NCBI GenBank assembly: GCA_946406115.1
Contig: OX291551.1
Coordinates: 8,122,001 to 8,186,000 of the forward strand
DNA from: Apoda limacodes
Taxonomy: Eukaryota > Arthropoda > Insecta > Lepidoptera > Limacodidae
Reading direction: 5' to 3'
Length of the DNA: 64,000 nucleotides
Shown: positions 54,179-64,000 of the stretch, in pieces
How positions within the stretch are numbered: the stretch's first letter is position 1
How the letters are laid out: every line of letters starts with the position of its first letter
The notes under the pieces: model-generated
The model's database searches: none
What the model saw: the letters and a program-made list of their open reading frames with translations, nothing else
What the model was told of the DNA's origin: nothing
Made by a program: the position numbers and the translations under genes

Positions 54179-54593
54179 GTTTGTTACAGAGTGCACTTAT
54201 CTACTACCTAGTTTTTTGGAAAGCCGTATAAAACTAAACTAAACAAACAAGGTTAAATGGAGCTTATTTGCGGCTTCAAGAGAGAGAAGGGCTTATTCCA
54301 TGGAGTGTTCTACGAACAAGTAATTTAGTAGCTAATTTTCTTATAGACAATAGCAAAGACATAAACAGCGTTAAAGTCTAGTAAGTTTACGACCCGATCG
54401 ATTACCACGTAAAGTATATAACAAATCCAACTGGAAAGTAGATATCGTAAATTTCCAAGCAAAATTAATAGTTTCAAGAGTGCAGATTTTTACTGTTTTC
54501 ATTTCAATGTTGCTCGGACTCTTATATTTTCTCTACTAATATAAGACTGCGACTGGTAAGTATCTGTAGGTACACTGAATATCTGGCTGAAAA

Positions 54594-54710
54594 AAATCCG
54601 GCAAAGTGCGAGTCAGACTCAGACCGAGGGTTTCGTACCTACCACCATTTACGTAATTTGCAAACACTAACAAAAACAAAACAGTTTGCCGCTAAGCGGT
54701 CACCCATCCA
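54594..54710 (+). repeat. Left end of the GGTTCCGTA dispersed repeat
   Basis: CCGGCAAAGTGCGAGTCAGA, CCGAGGGTTTCGTACCTACC and ACCATTTACGTAATTTGCAA, as at 16720 onward. Stops after about 110 bp. Confidence 0.6.
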
Positions 54711-54827
54711 ATTAGTGACTTGGTTGGTTAACTTTAAATCCCATCAAAAACATATATGTGAAATGTGAGCCAAGTTTAATATTATGATATATGCCTTGGA
54801 TGTTGACTTCAACGACAAAAGAAGTGA

Positions 54828-55183
54828 GATCTAAATGGGTTGCAAGTTCAATGGTCAGTCCTGAAATTTATTTATAACAACATAAAATATCATTTCTTCT
54901 TATAATTTAGAGATCTGACTTGGCTAGTTCTCATATACGAATTATCGATGTTCGATGGCTAGTTTCTACCAGCAAGCCAAGCAAATTTTCGGAGTAATAA
55001 AATAAGAACCGACAAGTAACAGGTTTAGAACTTGCGAAGACTATAATATTATTCGTATATGAGAAACTAGCCTAGTCAGACCTTAGGCTACAATATATTA
55101 TCCTTAGTTATAAGAAGAAATGATATTTTATGTTGTTATAAATAAATTTCTGGACTGACTGAAGTTGGCACCCATTTAGATCG
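54828..55183. mobile_element. Foldback MITE with arms of about 110 bp
   Basis: Left arm from 54828 (GATCTAAATGGGTTGCAAGT.., GTCAGTCC, GAAATTTATTTATAACAACA, TAAAATATCATTTCTTCTTA, CTAGTTCTCATATACGAAT) is mirrored by the right arm ending at 55183. About 48 bp in the middle of each arm are near identical. No clear target duplication. Non-coding. Confidence 0.75.
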
Positions 55184-55300
55184 AGAGACAACCGGACAGC
55201 AAGACGGCATCCGCTCGGACACGTTCGCGTCAAGGTTTTATCGCACCGGTCCCACTCCGCTGCTCCGACGTCGCACCGCGCGCCGTGTACCGAAATGCCT
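55184..55300. other. GC-rich island next to the MITE
   Basis: About 65% GC. The minus strand reads GAACGTGTCCGAGCGGATGC, GTCTTGCTGTCCGGTTGTCT and joins the MITE arm directly. Could be part of a larger element, a promoter or an exon; no ORF of note. Confidence 0.3.
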
Positions 55301-55754
55301 ATTATTTAATTATTTATAAGTAATGATCTTACACTATTGATGTGCGCTGAATATTGAAACAATAATTAAGACTAAACCCCAGTTAATAACGTTATAAATA
55401 CGAAAGTCGACTATACTCTTAGTTATAAGTACTTAAACGGAAATATTTGGATTAAAATCAAATTAAGGGTGGTATTTAACTCGTTATATATTTACGTGAA
55501 AACCTTAAAATCCACAAAAAGACCGGCTGTCATAAGTTTTGATTGCTGATTGCTGATTCTTACATTACAGTTTTTATAAGTACCTAAACACTTTGTTCTT
55601 GCACAGTTCTATTAAAATGGTTTAAGTAAATGTATTCGTCAGAAAATTGAATGTTTTCTACCTACTTACCTATTTATAGTTATAGGTACCTACTCATAGT
55701 CGAAAAATAATATAAATTTCACCAGAAAACCGATATCAAAACGAATTTAACTTA

Positions 55755-55930
55755 AAAATGTTGGCGCAATATGGCGGAGTTAGCTACTTAACCCTCCGAT
55801 GGATGCGGGTTAAATTTTTAATATTTAACTCGGCAGTGACCCGGGTTAAGTAGTAGCGCAAGACAAATATGACTTTGACTCAGGTTAACTTTATAACTCG
55901 ACAAAAATGGCGCTAACCCTGAGGAATTTT
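55755..55930. repeat. Nested TTAACCC/GGGTTAA palindromic region
   Basis: TACTTAACCC, GGGTTAAATTTTTAATATTTAA, CCGGGTTAAGTAGTA, then GACTCAGGTTAACTTTATAACT and GCGCTAACCCTGAG. Short inverted units nest around an AT core at 55810-55830, and GCGCAA flanks both sides of the inner part (55766 and 55856). Probably a small palindromic element. Confidence 0.5.
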
Positions 55931-56068
55931 GTTTTAGGTGTACAAAACATAAAAAAAGAATTTTAGAATATCATCGTATTAGTCATCTACTTTAAAAATA
56001 TTTTTTCAAAAATAAATAGTCTCTTTCACTATCCTGTACTTTGTGTTGTGTTAATTCCATATTATACA

Positions 56069-56268
56069 CTAGCTTTTACCCACGGTTTGGTTATCGGTGT
56101 AGAATTTGAACGGCAACTCCTAAATTATAGAAAAAAACCGACTCACACTTGACGTTTTTAATGTGGTTACTTCTATGTCCTTCCCCGGAATACAAACTAT
56201 CTCCATGCCAAATTTCATCTTATCGGTACCCGGTAGTAAAGTTTTCGCATTTATAATATTAGTATGGA
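56069..56268 (-). mobile_element. Complete 200-bp non-autonomous Helitron
   Basis: Minus strand: starts TCCATACTAATATTATAAAT after an A (56269) and ends GGGTAAAAGCTAG before a T (56068). Internal AAATTTGGCATGGAGATAGT and CCGGGGAAGGACATAG are the common Lepidopteran Helitron modules. The terminal hairpin is weak. Confidence 0.75.
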
Positions 56269-56469
56269 TACTTATACATATGTTATACCTTGATAGTAGG
56301 TAATTTAAAAATGGGTAAATATTACTTTTTACATTTAGTTTGATTAGCAATCATTTATTTTTATTTATTTATTTAGTAAAATCATGAATTAAAATAGAAG
56401 CTTGACAAGCAATTGACACTCTTATCATGATTTATATTTTTACTTTCAATTTAATTGTAAATTTAGCCC

Positions 56470-56895
56470 TGCTTTTAAGGGTTCCGTACCCGAAGGGTAA
56501 TTAGCGGAACCCTATTACCAAGACTTAGCTGTCCGTCCATCCGTCTGTCATCAGGCTGTATCTCACGAACTGTGATAGTAAGACAGTTGAAATTTTCACA
56601 GAAGATGTAATTCTGTTGCCGCTATAACAACAAATACTAAAACACTGAATAAAATAAATATTTAAGGGGGCTCCGATACAACAATCGTGATTTTTTTGCT
56701 CGATATTAAAAACGGCAACAGGTAGACGCTTAAAATATTCACAGAATATTTAGTTATATAGTCACTTAAAAATAAAAATTGAATTTAAATAAAATAAATA
56801 ACTAAGGGGGGCTCCCATGCAACAAACGTTATTTTTTCGCCGTTTTTATAGATAATGGTACGTATCCCTTCGTCAGTCCGACTCGCACTTGGCCG
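56470..56895 (-). repeat. GGTTCCGTA dispersed repeat, near-complete
   Basis: GGGTTCCGTACCCGAAGGGT, CTGTCCGTCCATCCGTCTGT, CATCAGGCTGTATCTCACGA, TTCTGTTGCCGCTATAACAA and the end GTCCGACTCGCACTTGGCCG. The order of both arms is inverse to 16720-17303. Confidence 0.7.
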
Positions 56896-57790
56896 ATCCT
56901 AAAATTTACTTGAGTTTAACAAATCAAATAAAAAAATCCATCCTTTATCTTTTTAACCAAAAACGTAATTTATGAAAATTTAAGAGCACACTAAAAACTT
57001 CAATATTATTCTTTCATTTCTTATTGACAAGTATTTTAGGCAGAAAGAGTGAGTATACTCAGCAAACTTTTAATATTCAGCTGCATATTCTCGAGATAAG
57101 ATATGTTCTCCTTTAGAGATATCTTTTCCGGCAAATAGTAATTCCCATCACGTAGCGGCAAAGCTTTTGGGTAAATGCCGACGCATAGATCGAAAATCAA
57201 TTTTAACTTTTAAGCACTTGCTGAAATAAAAGCTCTTCAGAGAGATGTAAAACTGGCTAGAAAGCTTTAAATACATACTCCATTTTCTAGAGGTTGACAT
57301 ATAAGGAAGAGAAGTTGAAGTGGAAGTAAATTTTAACTTTAATTTTGAACTTCAAATATCTTTACTCAAAATAAGCTTATTGTTAAACAAGCACCGTGCT
57401 TAACTAAAACATTTAAATTTAAGTCTTACTTGTATAAATATAATAAGTTGTATAATTACTTGACTTAATTTGTTCTTGGTTTTTGTATTGGTCAGAAACG
57501 ACAACATCGTGTTAACTTGGTTTATTTAACAGTTAATAGTTTTTAGTGCTCAAAGACAATTTTGGACAATTTTCATGAGGGTTAGGCAGCCAAACGGCAA
57601 AATATGAGCCTTTTTAATTTCTTTATGTCCACCCCTCTGTCCGTTCTTTCGTATGGTTCCTTTGCATTGATTCTGATGAAATTTAACAAGAATGATTGTT
57701 GTGTTTAAATGCCATATAGGTTTTTATTAAAATTGAAGAAGATTCAATTGACTACATCAAACTGAGGAATAAAAGTAAACGCTTTGAAAA
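56896..57790. other. Unassigned AT-rich sequence
   Basis: No supported gene or element. It leads into the tandem array. Confidence 0.35.
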
Positions 57791-57799
57791 TGTCAGTAA

Positions 57800-59880
57800 C
57801 ATGTAGTGTAAGGACATAGCTGTGACGCAGCAATAAATGTCGCACATAAATAACTTAGACGTGGTGCGCAACGTACAGCGTTGGTGTTGGAATAAGTGGT
57901 TTTGCAAGCGTTTGCAAATTTTAAATCGTTTCATATGTATTATCTTTGCCTTCATATCTAAGAATCGTTTCTAATTTTGTTCTATTTTATAATACACTAA
58001 TATTATAAAAGCAAAAGTTTGTGAGTGTGTTCGCATGTTTATAATTTCTTCACGCTCAAACTTCTGGACTAATTCTGATGAAACTTGGAGGTAGCTGATA
58101 CCCTGGATTAATTAACTCATAGGCTACTTTTATCTTGAAAAAGTTCCCGCGGGAATAACTATAAAGGAACAATAGCTGCAGCTTTTTTAAAAGGAGTTAT
58201 TGCTTCGTTGCATTCTTTTCAAGCACATTTAAACAATGTTTGACTTTTGAACGGTTGAAATTATCATGGAAATATAAAAAATTGTTCAATATTTTATTCG
58301 AAACATAATGGCGTAGTTTCTTTCTCGCTAGTTTCAGTAGGCTTGAAAGGTACATAGCCATTCCAAACTGGTTGAAAAATCTATAAATTATTTGTTGGTA
58401 CCTACAAAACAGGGGTACAATAAAAGTGCCAGTTTCAGCCTTTTCAGTTACAGCGTGCAACATCAGACATAACTGTGACGCAGCAATTAATGTCGCTCAT
58501 AAATAATTAAGACGAGAGTTGATGCGCGATGTTCAGTGTTGGTGTTGGAATTAATGGTTTTGCAAGTATTTACAAATTGTAAACCGTTTCACTTGGCTCT
58601 TTCAGTTAATCTTTGCCTTTATGTTTAAAGATTGTTTGGTTTTAAAGTAATATTACAAATGAAAGTATCATGTCAGATGTTTTGTTTTACTAATTTAAAT
58701 AGAAGTCAACATAATTTGCGATACAAAGGGTTTGTATATTACAACATATTATGATACATAAGATACAATTTTTTTAGATTAGTATGTAATTTAACGTTGT
58801 ATACTAAAACTTATATCAAAGATGTTTTATTTTTAATTAATGAACACATAACAAAATTCTTTAACACCTTTTTAAAAAAAATCAATAACTTTTTGAAAAA
58901 ACGCATTAAAACAAAATAGGGAAATTAGTTATCTTTTTGTTCGTAGCTGGTAAATAAGGATTAAATTACATTGCCAGTTTCAGCCTTTTCAGTAACAGCG
59001 TGCAACATCAGACGAAGCTGTGATGCAGCATTTAATGTCGTTCATAAATAATTGAGACGCGAGTTGACGCGCGACGTTCAGTGTTGATGTTGGAATTAGT
59101 GGTTTTGCAAGTATTTACAAATTGTAGATCATTTCACTCAGCTCTTTCAGTTAATCTTTGCCTTCATGTTTAAAGATTGTTTTGCTTTAAAGTAATATTA
59201 CAAATTAAAGCATCAGGTCAGATGTTTTATTTTACTAGTTTTAATAGAAGTCAAAATAATTTGCGATATAAATGGTTTGTACAATAAAACATATAATGGT
59301 TTATAAGATCCGATTTTGTTTAAATAACTACGTAATATCAAAGATGTTTTATTTTTAATTAATGAAAGAAAAACTTAAGCACCTTTAAAAAAAATAACAG
59401 GGTTTTCTACTAGCTCGTCTAAGTCGAAAAAACTATCCGAACCGGTAGTAAAGTCAAACCTAGGTGATTTTTTAAAAAAGAAACGCTGTGTAACTGAATA
59501 GTGAAATTTGTTAGATACAGTTGAAAAAATACAGTGCCAATTTCAGCCTGTGTAGCTACAGCGTATAAAATCAGACATACTCGTAGGTGTGACGCAGCAA
59601 TTAAAGTCGCTCGTAAATAACTGAGACGTGAGTTGATGCGCGACGTTCAGTATTGGTGTTGGGATTAGTGGTTTTGCAAGGGTTCAAAAACTGTAACTTT
59701 TTTCAATAAGCTGTTTTACTTTATCCTTCCCATCATATTTAGATATAAGATTCTTGTTTAAAAATATTAAAAACGATTAGGGAAAATTGTTTATTTATTA
59801 ATTTAAATAAAAGTTACTATAATTTGCGATATAAAGGGTTTGTATTGTTCAACATATTATTATAAACAAAACACCTTAAA
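57800..59880 (+). repeat. Four-unit tandem array, units of about 0.55-0.65 kb, unknown nature
   Basis: A core GTGA[C/T]GCAGCA.T.AA.GTCG starts at 57822, 58475, 59020 and 59589. Each is followed by TAAATAA.T.AGACG, GCG.{1,2}AC, CAG.{1}.TTG.TGTTGG.AT.A and GTGGTTTTGCAAG, then ATCTTTGCCTTCAT and TTTAAAGATTGTTT. Units 2 and 3 stay similar over most of their length, including AGTTTCAGCCTTTTCAGT and AATAGAAGTCAA.ATAATTTG. All six frames are closed in the core. Spacing is 653, 545 and 569 bp; the first gap is longer because it holds a Helitron fragment. Confidence 0.8.
57990..58165 (+). repeat. Helitron fragment inside the tandem array
   Basis: CACTAATATTATAAAAGCAA, TTTGTGAGTGTGTTCGCATG, GATGAAACTTGGAGGTAGCT and GTTCCCGCGGGAATAACTA. 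No CTAG end. It is found only between units 1 and 2, so it arrived after the array formed. Confidence 0.5.
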
Positions 59881-59889
59881 GATGTAGGT

Positions 59890-60250
59890 AATATACCTTT
59901 GGTTGCCTGGTTTTGTTGGGATTTTGGATGTGTAGGCTTATGGCGCACGAGTACGTATGCGTTTGTGTGTGTATATATATATTTGGATAGATTTTGTGTA
60001 CTTGATGGCTGTAATTGGTAACAGTTGTACATCCGGTAGTTTCTTATACCTTAGGCTAATTTCTGAAGTGGTGGTAGTTTAAATGATTTGCATTTGATGC
60101 CAGCCTGTTGTGTGGGAGCTGGGCCACTTTCGGGTGTGTGATGTCTGTTTGAATGTGTGTGTGCATATATGTATCTTTGCGTGTTTGTGTGATGCACCTG
60201 GTCGCGTGAGAAGCCCTGTCGCTATCGCGCGGCCAAACAAGGATAGCAAC
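59890..60250 (+). repeat. Block shared with 48.16-48.54 kb
   Basis: See the 48 kb entry. Here it follows the fourth tandem unit directly and ends near TCGCGCGGCCAAACAAGGAT. No RT sequence is attached. Confidence 0.55.
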
Positions 60251-60837
60251 AGATAGGACCTATCTAAGTTAATTTACGTATAGTTTTATTTTATATATCT
60301 TTTACACGTATTTGTATATTTATATATATATGTCTGAATATGCGCATATATGTGTATTTTATTATATCTTTAAATATGTATATGAATACCCATTTATTTA
60401 TTTATTTATATGTTTGTAAAACGTAAATACGTATGTCTGTATATATGTTCGTCTGCAATGTAGTGATATATGAATATATTTTTCTCGGGAGTTACTTTAA
60501 ATCCCGTCACAAAATAATTGAAGACTTTTGACGTATGCAATCTGAAAACCTTTTTTCATTTTGAAGTACGGAATCCTTAAAATTAGCTTAAAGTCAGCGT
60601 CTTTTTTTAGTTTTCTTTTACGTATAAATATTGCGTAAGTTTAAGGGATTAAAGTATGAAATAAATTTTTGAACAAAAAATTTTACCAAATTCAATGAAA
60701 AACCAAAAAAATAAGCCCTAAACCTAACATTATACGTTACTAAACAAAGAAATACATTTTTTTAGACAATTTATTAATCATTTTTACCTTAAATTTATGT
60801 CGGCTTTAATTTTTTTTTTTTTACTTTTAATTTGTTT
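60251..60837. other. AT-rich sequence with (TA)- and (TATT)-rich tracts
   Basis: Low-complexity TATATG runs at 60310-60475. No supported gene. Confidence 0.4.
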
Positions 60838-61275
60838 TTAGGGTTCCGTACCTCAAAAGGAAAACGGAACCCTTATAGGATCCCTTTATAGTTCGTCCGG
60901 CTGTCTGTCTGTCAAGACCCTTTTTCTCAGGAACACGTGAAGGTATCATGCTAAAATTTATATTAACTACTCAAGTCTACTGTCCCTTAGAGCTGTGAAA
61001 AAATCAAACTTCTAAGCAAACGCAATCAAAATATACAGCCATTTATGCCGCAAATTTTCGAAACTAGCAAGGGAATTAAAACCTGCAGGGTACTTCCCGT
61101 GAACTCAGATTCTTGAAATTTGGTACGAAGCAACGTCTTATAGTACAAATAAAGGAAAAATTGCAAAAACCGTAAATTCTTAGTTACATCATATAATGAA
61201 AATATTTTTAATAATATACAACAACATATAATAAGTTTGCACGGAACCATCGAGGCGCGAGCCAGACAGTTTTTT
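60838..61275 (+). repeat. GGTTCCGTA-type dispersed repeat, both ends present
   Basis: Starts TAGGGTTCCGTACCTCAAAA, then CGGAACCCTTATAGGATCCC, CCCTTTTTCTCAGGAACACG, GGTACTTCCCGTGAACTCAG, and ends CACGGAACCATCGAGGCGCG followed by AGCCAGACAG. Longer version of the 40.66 kb copy. Confidence 0.65.
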
Positions 61276-62070
61276 TTGAAGGTGTTTTTATTTTATTTTA
61301 ATTTTCACATGCCACGGGCATCACCAAGTAATGAAAGTAAACAATAAGGGTTCCGTTTCTGGTATTTGGCAGCGGGATCCTAAGCCCATCAATCAACGGA
61401 CAATAGTCAACTACGAAGAAGCTACAAGTTTTTTACCATTTGGTCGGAAAACCACCAAGAGAACGCACGTACATACATGACAAATGTTCGGTTCAAACCC
61501 CACCTAAAATTGTCAAACTAACAGACATTACGATACACATTTTCTAACATAACATGTGTTTTCCTATTCCGATCCTTACTAAATTACTATTCTGGAAGTC
61601 GCACTTTCCATATTATTTGTTAAAATCGTCAAATTTGGTTCACAAACAACACAGTTATTCGGGAACATACATTAAACAAACATTAAGACGAAATGCTAAC
61701 CTCCTTCTTTTTTTGAAGTCAGTAAAAATAATGTTTTATATGTTTTGACTAAGTCTTTCTGTAGGCCCCTCCTAAATGTGAAAATTAGTATTTTTGCATG
61801 AAAAATAGAAATAAACATCATCTTCGGTCTATTCGGTAAAATGACTAAAGGACAGACATCGTTAGGTTCCGTCATTTCCTCTCCTCTAATTTGTCTTGTC
61901 AGTTGACACCATCATTTAACTGCATCACCTGACGCATTATCGCTAAGTGCAAAAGGGGTTGCTATTAAATTTAGCGATAATGTTGGGTTTCGTAATTTTC
62001 ACACTACGATTTCTCGGTTCCTTTGTTCTCAGATGATGTTTTTCACACTACTAAATAAACTACTCTCCAT
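61276..62070. other. Unassigned sequence with repeat scraps
   Basis: GGGTTCCGTTTCTGGTATTT at about 61348 is another scrap of the same repeat family. The 61554-61748 ORF has no motif. Confidence 0.35.
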
Positions 62071-62074
62071 GCAC

Positions 62075-62640
62075 GTCATTTCAGGAGTCAGGAAAGATTC
62101 AGTAAGAATCCAGCTCAGTTGGGTAGCGATCGGGAAACTACGCAAGATATTTTCGTCCAAAATACCGGAGTGCCTAAAGACAAAAGTCTACAATCAATTT
62201 GTGTTGCCAGTGATGACTTATGGTACAGAAACGTGTTCTCTAACTGTTCATCTATTAAAAATTCTAAGCGTAGCCCAGCTAGCGATGCTTGGTGTGTCTT
62301 TGCGCTATAAAATCCGAAACTAGGAAATTCGCAGAAAAACCAAAGCTACCGACATAATTCAAACAGTCAGAAGCTAAAGTGGCAATGGACAGGCCACATC
62401 ACTTGACGAACTGACAACCAATAGTGAAGGAATGTTTGCGTGTGGTGACCACGGATCAGAAGCGCTGATCACGTGGGGCGACCTCCTATCAGCTGGGTAG
62501 ACGACCTGGTCAGAGCCATAGGATGTCGATGGCCGCGGGTAGCTCCAGGCCGGCTGGTTTTGAGACATATGGGGCAGGCCTACTTTCAGCAGTGGACGTC
62601 TTCCGGTTTAAACGACGTCACATGTTGCATCTTACGTCGG
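62075..62640 (+). pseudogene. RTE-clade reverse transcriptase C-terminal fragment
   Basis: Translation gives IQLSWVAIGKLRKIFSSKIP, ECLKTKVYNQFVLPVMTYGT, ETCSLTVHLLKILSVAQLAM, LGVSLRYKIRN, then after a stop EIRRKTKATDIIQTV, KWQWTGHIT, GRPPISWVDDLVRAIGCRWP and a final YFQQWTSSG. This is the conserved C-terminal block of RTE-type retrotransposons. The catalytic palm is absent. Several stops and a frameshift. Confidence 0.85.
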
Positions 62641-63165
62641 ATCTACGAGCTGTTGACAGACATCAGTGTGGGGCGATGAAGATCCGCAACAATCGGATGT
62701 AATGGTAATGCCAAGAGAATGACAAGAAAAAATGTGACACATATCATCCTGCCCGCCTTCGTTATCCATCCACTTTCGGATACATTTTTCAGGTCATCGG
62801 TCAACCTGCTATAAAGAAACAGAATCTTTTTATTAATTTTACCAAAACCAATACTATGTTTCAATTTATAACATTATTTGACTAGCAAGGTCGTTGAATA
62901 ATTTAAAACAATCTTGGAAGCAAAAACCACTTAAATTACACTTAAATCCTTTAATCTTTACAAAACGAACATTATAATCTGCTTTGTTAACGGTAAAAGC
63001 AAGTTAAGACAGTCCAAAGTTAATTAAAAACTATTTCAATTTAAGAGCGTCTGCGGTAACAACCTTGGAAACATCTAAAGTTATTAGGCGGCTCAAAAGT
63101 TTGTCACTGAATGGCAAAGCGTCAGGATTGGGTCTCAACTTATCACGAAATAGTACATTGTGTAT
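62641..63165. other. Unassigned sequence
   Basis: No supported feature. Confidence 0.35.
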
Positions 63166-63169
63166 GAAG

Positions 63170-63480
63170 GGTTGTAAGGAAAAAATAATAACGAGAGACT
63201 ATTTAAAAGCCTAAGGCCTAAAAAGCTTTGATGACGTGTGTTTTAATATCCGTACCGCCATTATTATTACTGAATATTTACATATTTAGGAGTAAGTAAA
63301 TAATGATTTAATAAATAAACTCACCAAACTCAATCGAAATGGCGGGGATAGAAGTAGAGAAAACACGCCACTGCCAGATGAAATTTTTGGCTGAAGTTAA
63401 AACATACTTAAACATACAAAACATATTTAGAATAGGCGCGTCATTACCACCCATGCTTTGCTTTGAGAAAAGTAAAATGT
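63170..63480 (+). repeat. Dispersed repeat, copy B (partner at 9955-10285)
   Basis: See copy A. This copy lacks the 10160-10190 block and has an AT-rich replacement around 63390-63430. Confidence 0.6.
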
Positions 63481-64000
63481 ATGTAGCACTGATAATGTGT
63501 AGTATACCTGCATAACAGATAGCGTACATATTTTTATTTTTTAGTCCTAAAGATTTATTATTAACATCTTTTTTTTGACCAAGTTTTATTTATTTATTGA
63601 CATTATTTTATTTATTTACACCATTGACATTATTTACCTTATTAACATTATTTTCACCATTAACTATAGTGACATTATTTACATCATTTACATTAATTTT
63701 ATACCACTGCTGTTATTTAGTTTCTTTATATATTACTATTTGTTTGTTTTACATTTTAATAAAATTATTCGTTATGATTGCTCACGTTTTAAGTTATATT
63801 TCTCATTCTTTTCATTGCAGCTAGTGCACTAGTGTGACACAGTGTTTGCCCTGATATTTTTTTGCAATTTAATTCAATGATCATAAGCGTCTAATGCGCA
63901 CACTCTGTTCAGTCTTACGTATGCTTGACCGGTCACAAAGGTTTCGGTCCTTAATATATTACGGCATAAACTGCGGTGTTACCCTGCATCCTGTGAACGT
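63481..64000. repeat. Imperfect ACATTATTT repeat tract and unassigned end
   Basis: 63598-63700 repeats a degenerate 15-20 bp unit (TTGACATTATTT.AC.{2}CATT). A strong acceptor-like pyrimidine tract, TCATTCTTTTCATTGCAG at about 63803-63820, follows, but no open exon is visible before the window ends. Confidence 0.4.

Noticed and set aside
57822..59700. Tandem array as a CRISPR-like or protein-coding repeat
   Set aside because: Units are about 0.55 kb, too long for CRISPR, the genome is eukaryotic, and all frames contain stops in the core.

Overview
The window is AT-rich eukaryotic DNA, most likely from an insect and probably a moth or butterfly (Lepidoptera). The evidence is its repeats: many copies of a dispersed repeat carrying the arms GTGCGAGTC.GACTCGC and GGGTTCCGTA, short non-autonomous Helitrons ending in a hairpin plus CTAG, tRNA-derived SINEs whose tail reads CCGCACTGGGCCCG, a 5S-rRNA-derived SINE, and decayed non-LTR retrotransposons of Jockey/CR1/RTE type. 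There is no long intact host gene, operon, rRNA locus or CRISPR. The window reads as intergenic or intronic sequence crowded with nested mobile elements, plus a few exon-like segments.

Layout. 1-9 kb: a 5S-derived SINE, GC-rich islands, and two Helitron ends, one with a matching empty site at 42 kb. At 9.2 kb (-) lies an acidic terminal-exon candidate. 9.9-15 kb: a TTAA-flanked MITE, a decayed retroelement RNase H, a decayed DNA transposon with protein remnants, a Tc1-like helix-turn-helix remnant and two exon candidates. 15.48-18.22 kb: a 2.7 kb DNA transposon of a class I do not recognise, with perfect 27-bp terminal inverted repeats and an ordered set of nine TCAG[G/T]CCCTAG motifs. 18.4-22.3 kb: a Tigger/pogo-like MITE, a 1.6 kb hAT-like element with an 8-bp target duplication nested in another repeat, and an inverted repeat pair. 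23.6-26.9 kb (-): the best preserved non-LTR retrotransposon (endonuclease plus a 665-residue reverse transcriptase). 30.3-37.4 kb: two decayed copies of one non-LTR family (-), then the 3' end of another (+).

37.4-40.3 kb is poorer in recognised repeats. It holds a 52-codon ORF with a TATA box (+) and, on the minus strand at 39.87-40.22 kb, a two-exon candidate for a small secreted protein with a 71-nt intron. 41-45 kb: SINEs. 45.5-51.5 kb: a decayed Jockey-type element (+) split by a 2.05 kb non-LTR insertion (-) with a GCAAACT duplication. 54-57 kb: a SINE, a foldback MITE, a palindromic TTAACCC region and a complete 200-bp Helitron. 57.8-59.9 kb: a four-unit tandem array of about 0.55-0.65 kb units of unknown nature. 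60-64 kb: a block shared with the 48 kb insertion, an RTE reverse-transcriptase remnant, and a repeat also found at 10 kb.

The strongest candidates for something undescribed are the 15.5-18.2 kb transposon with its motif system, the secreted-protein candidate at 40 kb, and the tandem array at 57.8-59.9 kb. All family assignments come from motif reading and memory; no search was run.
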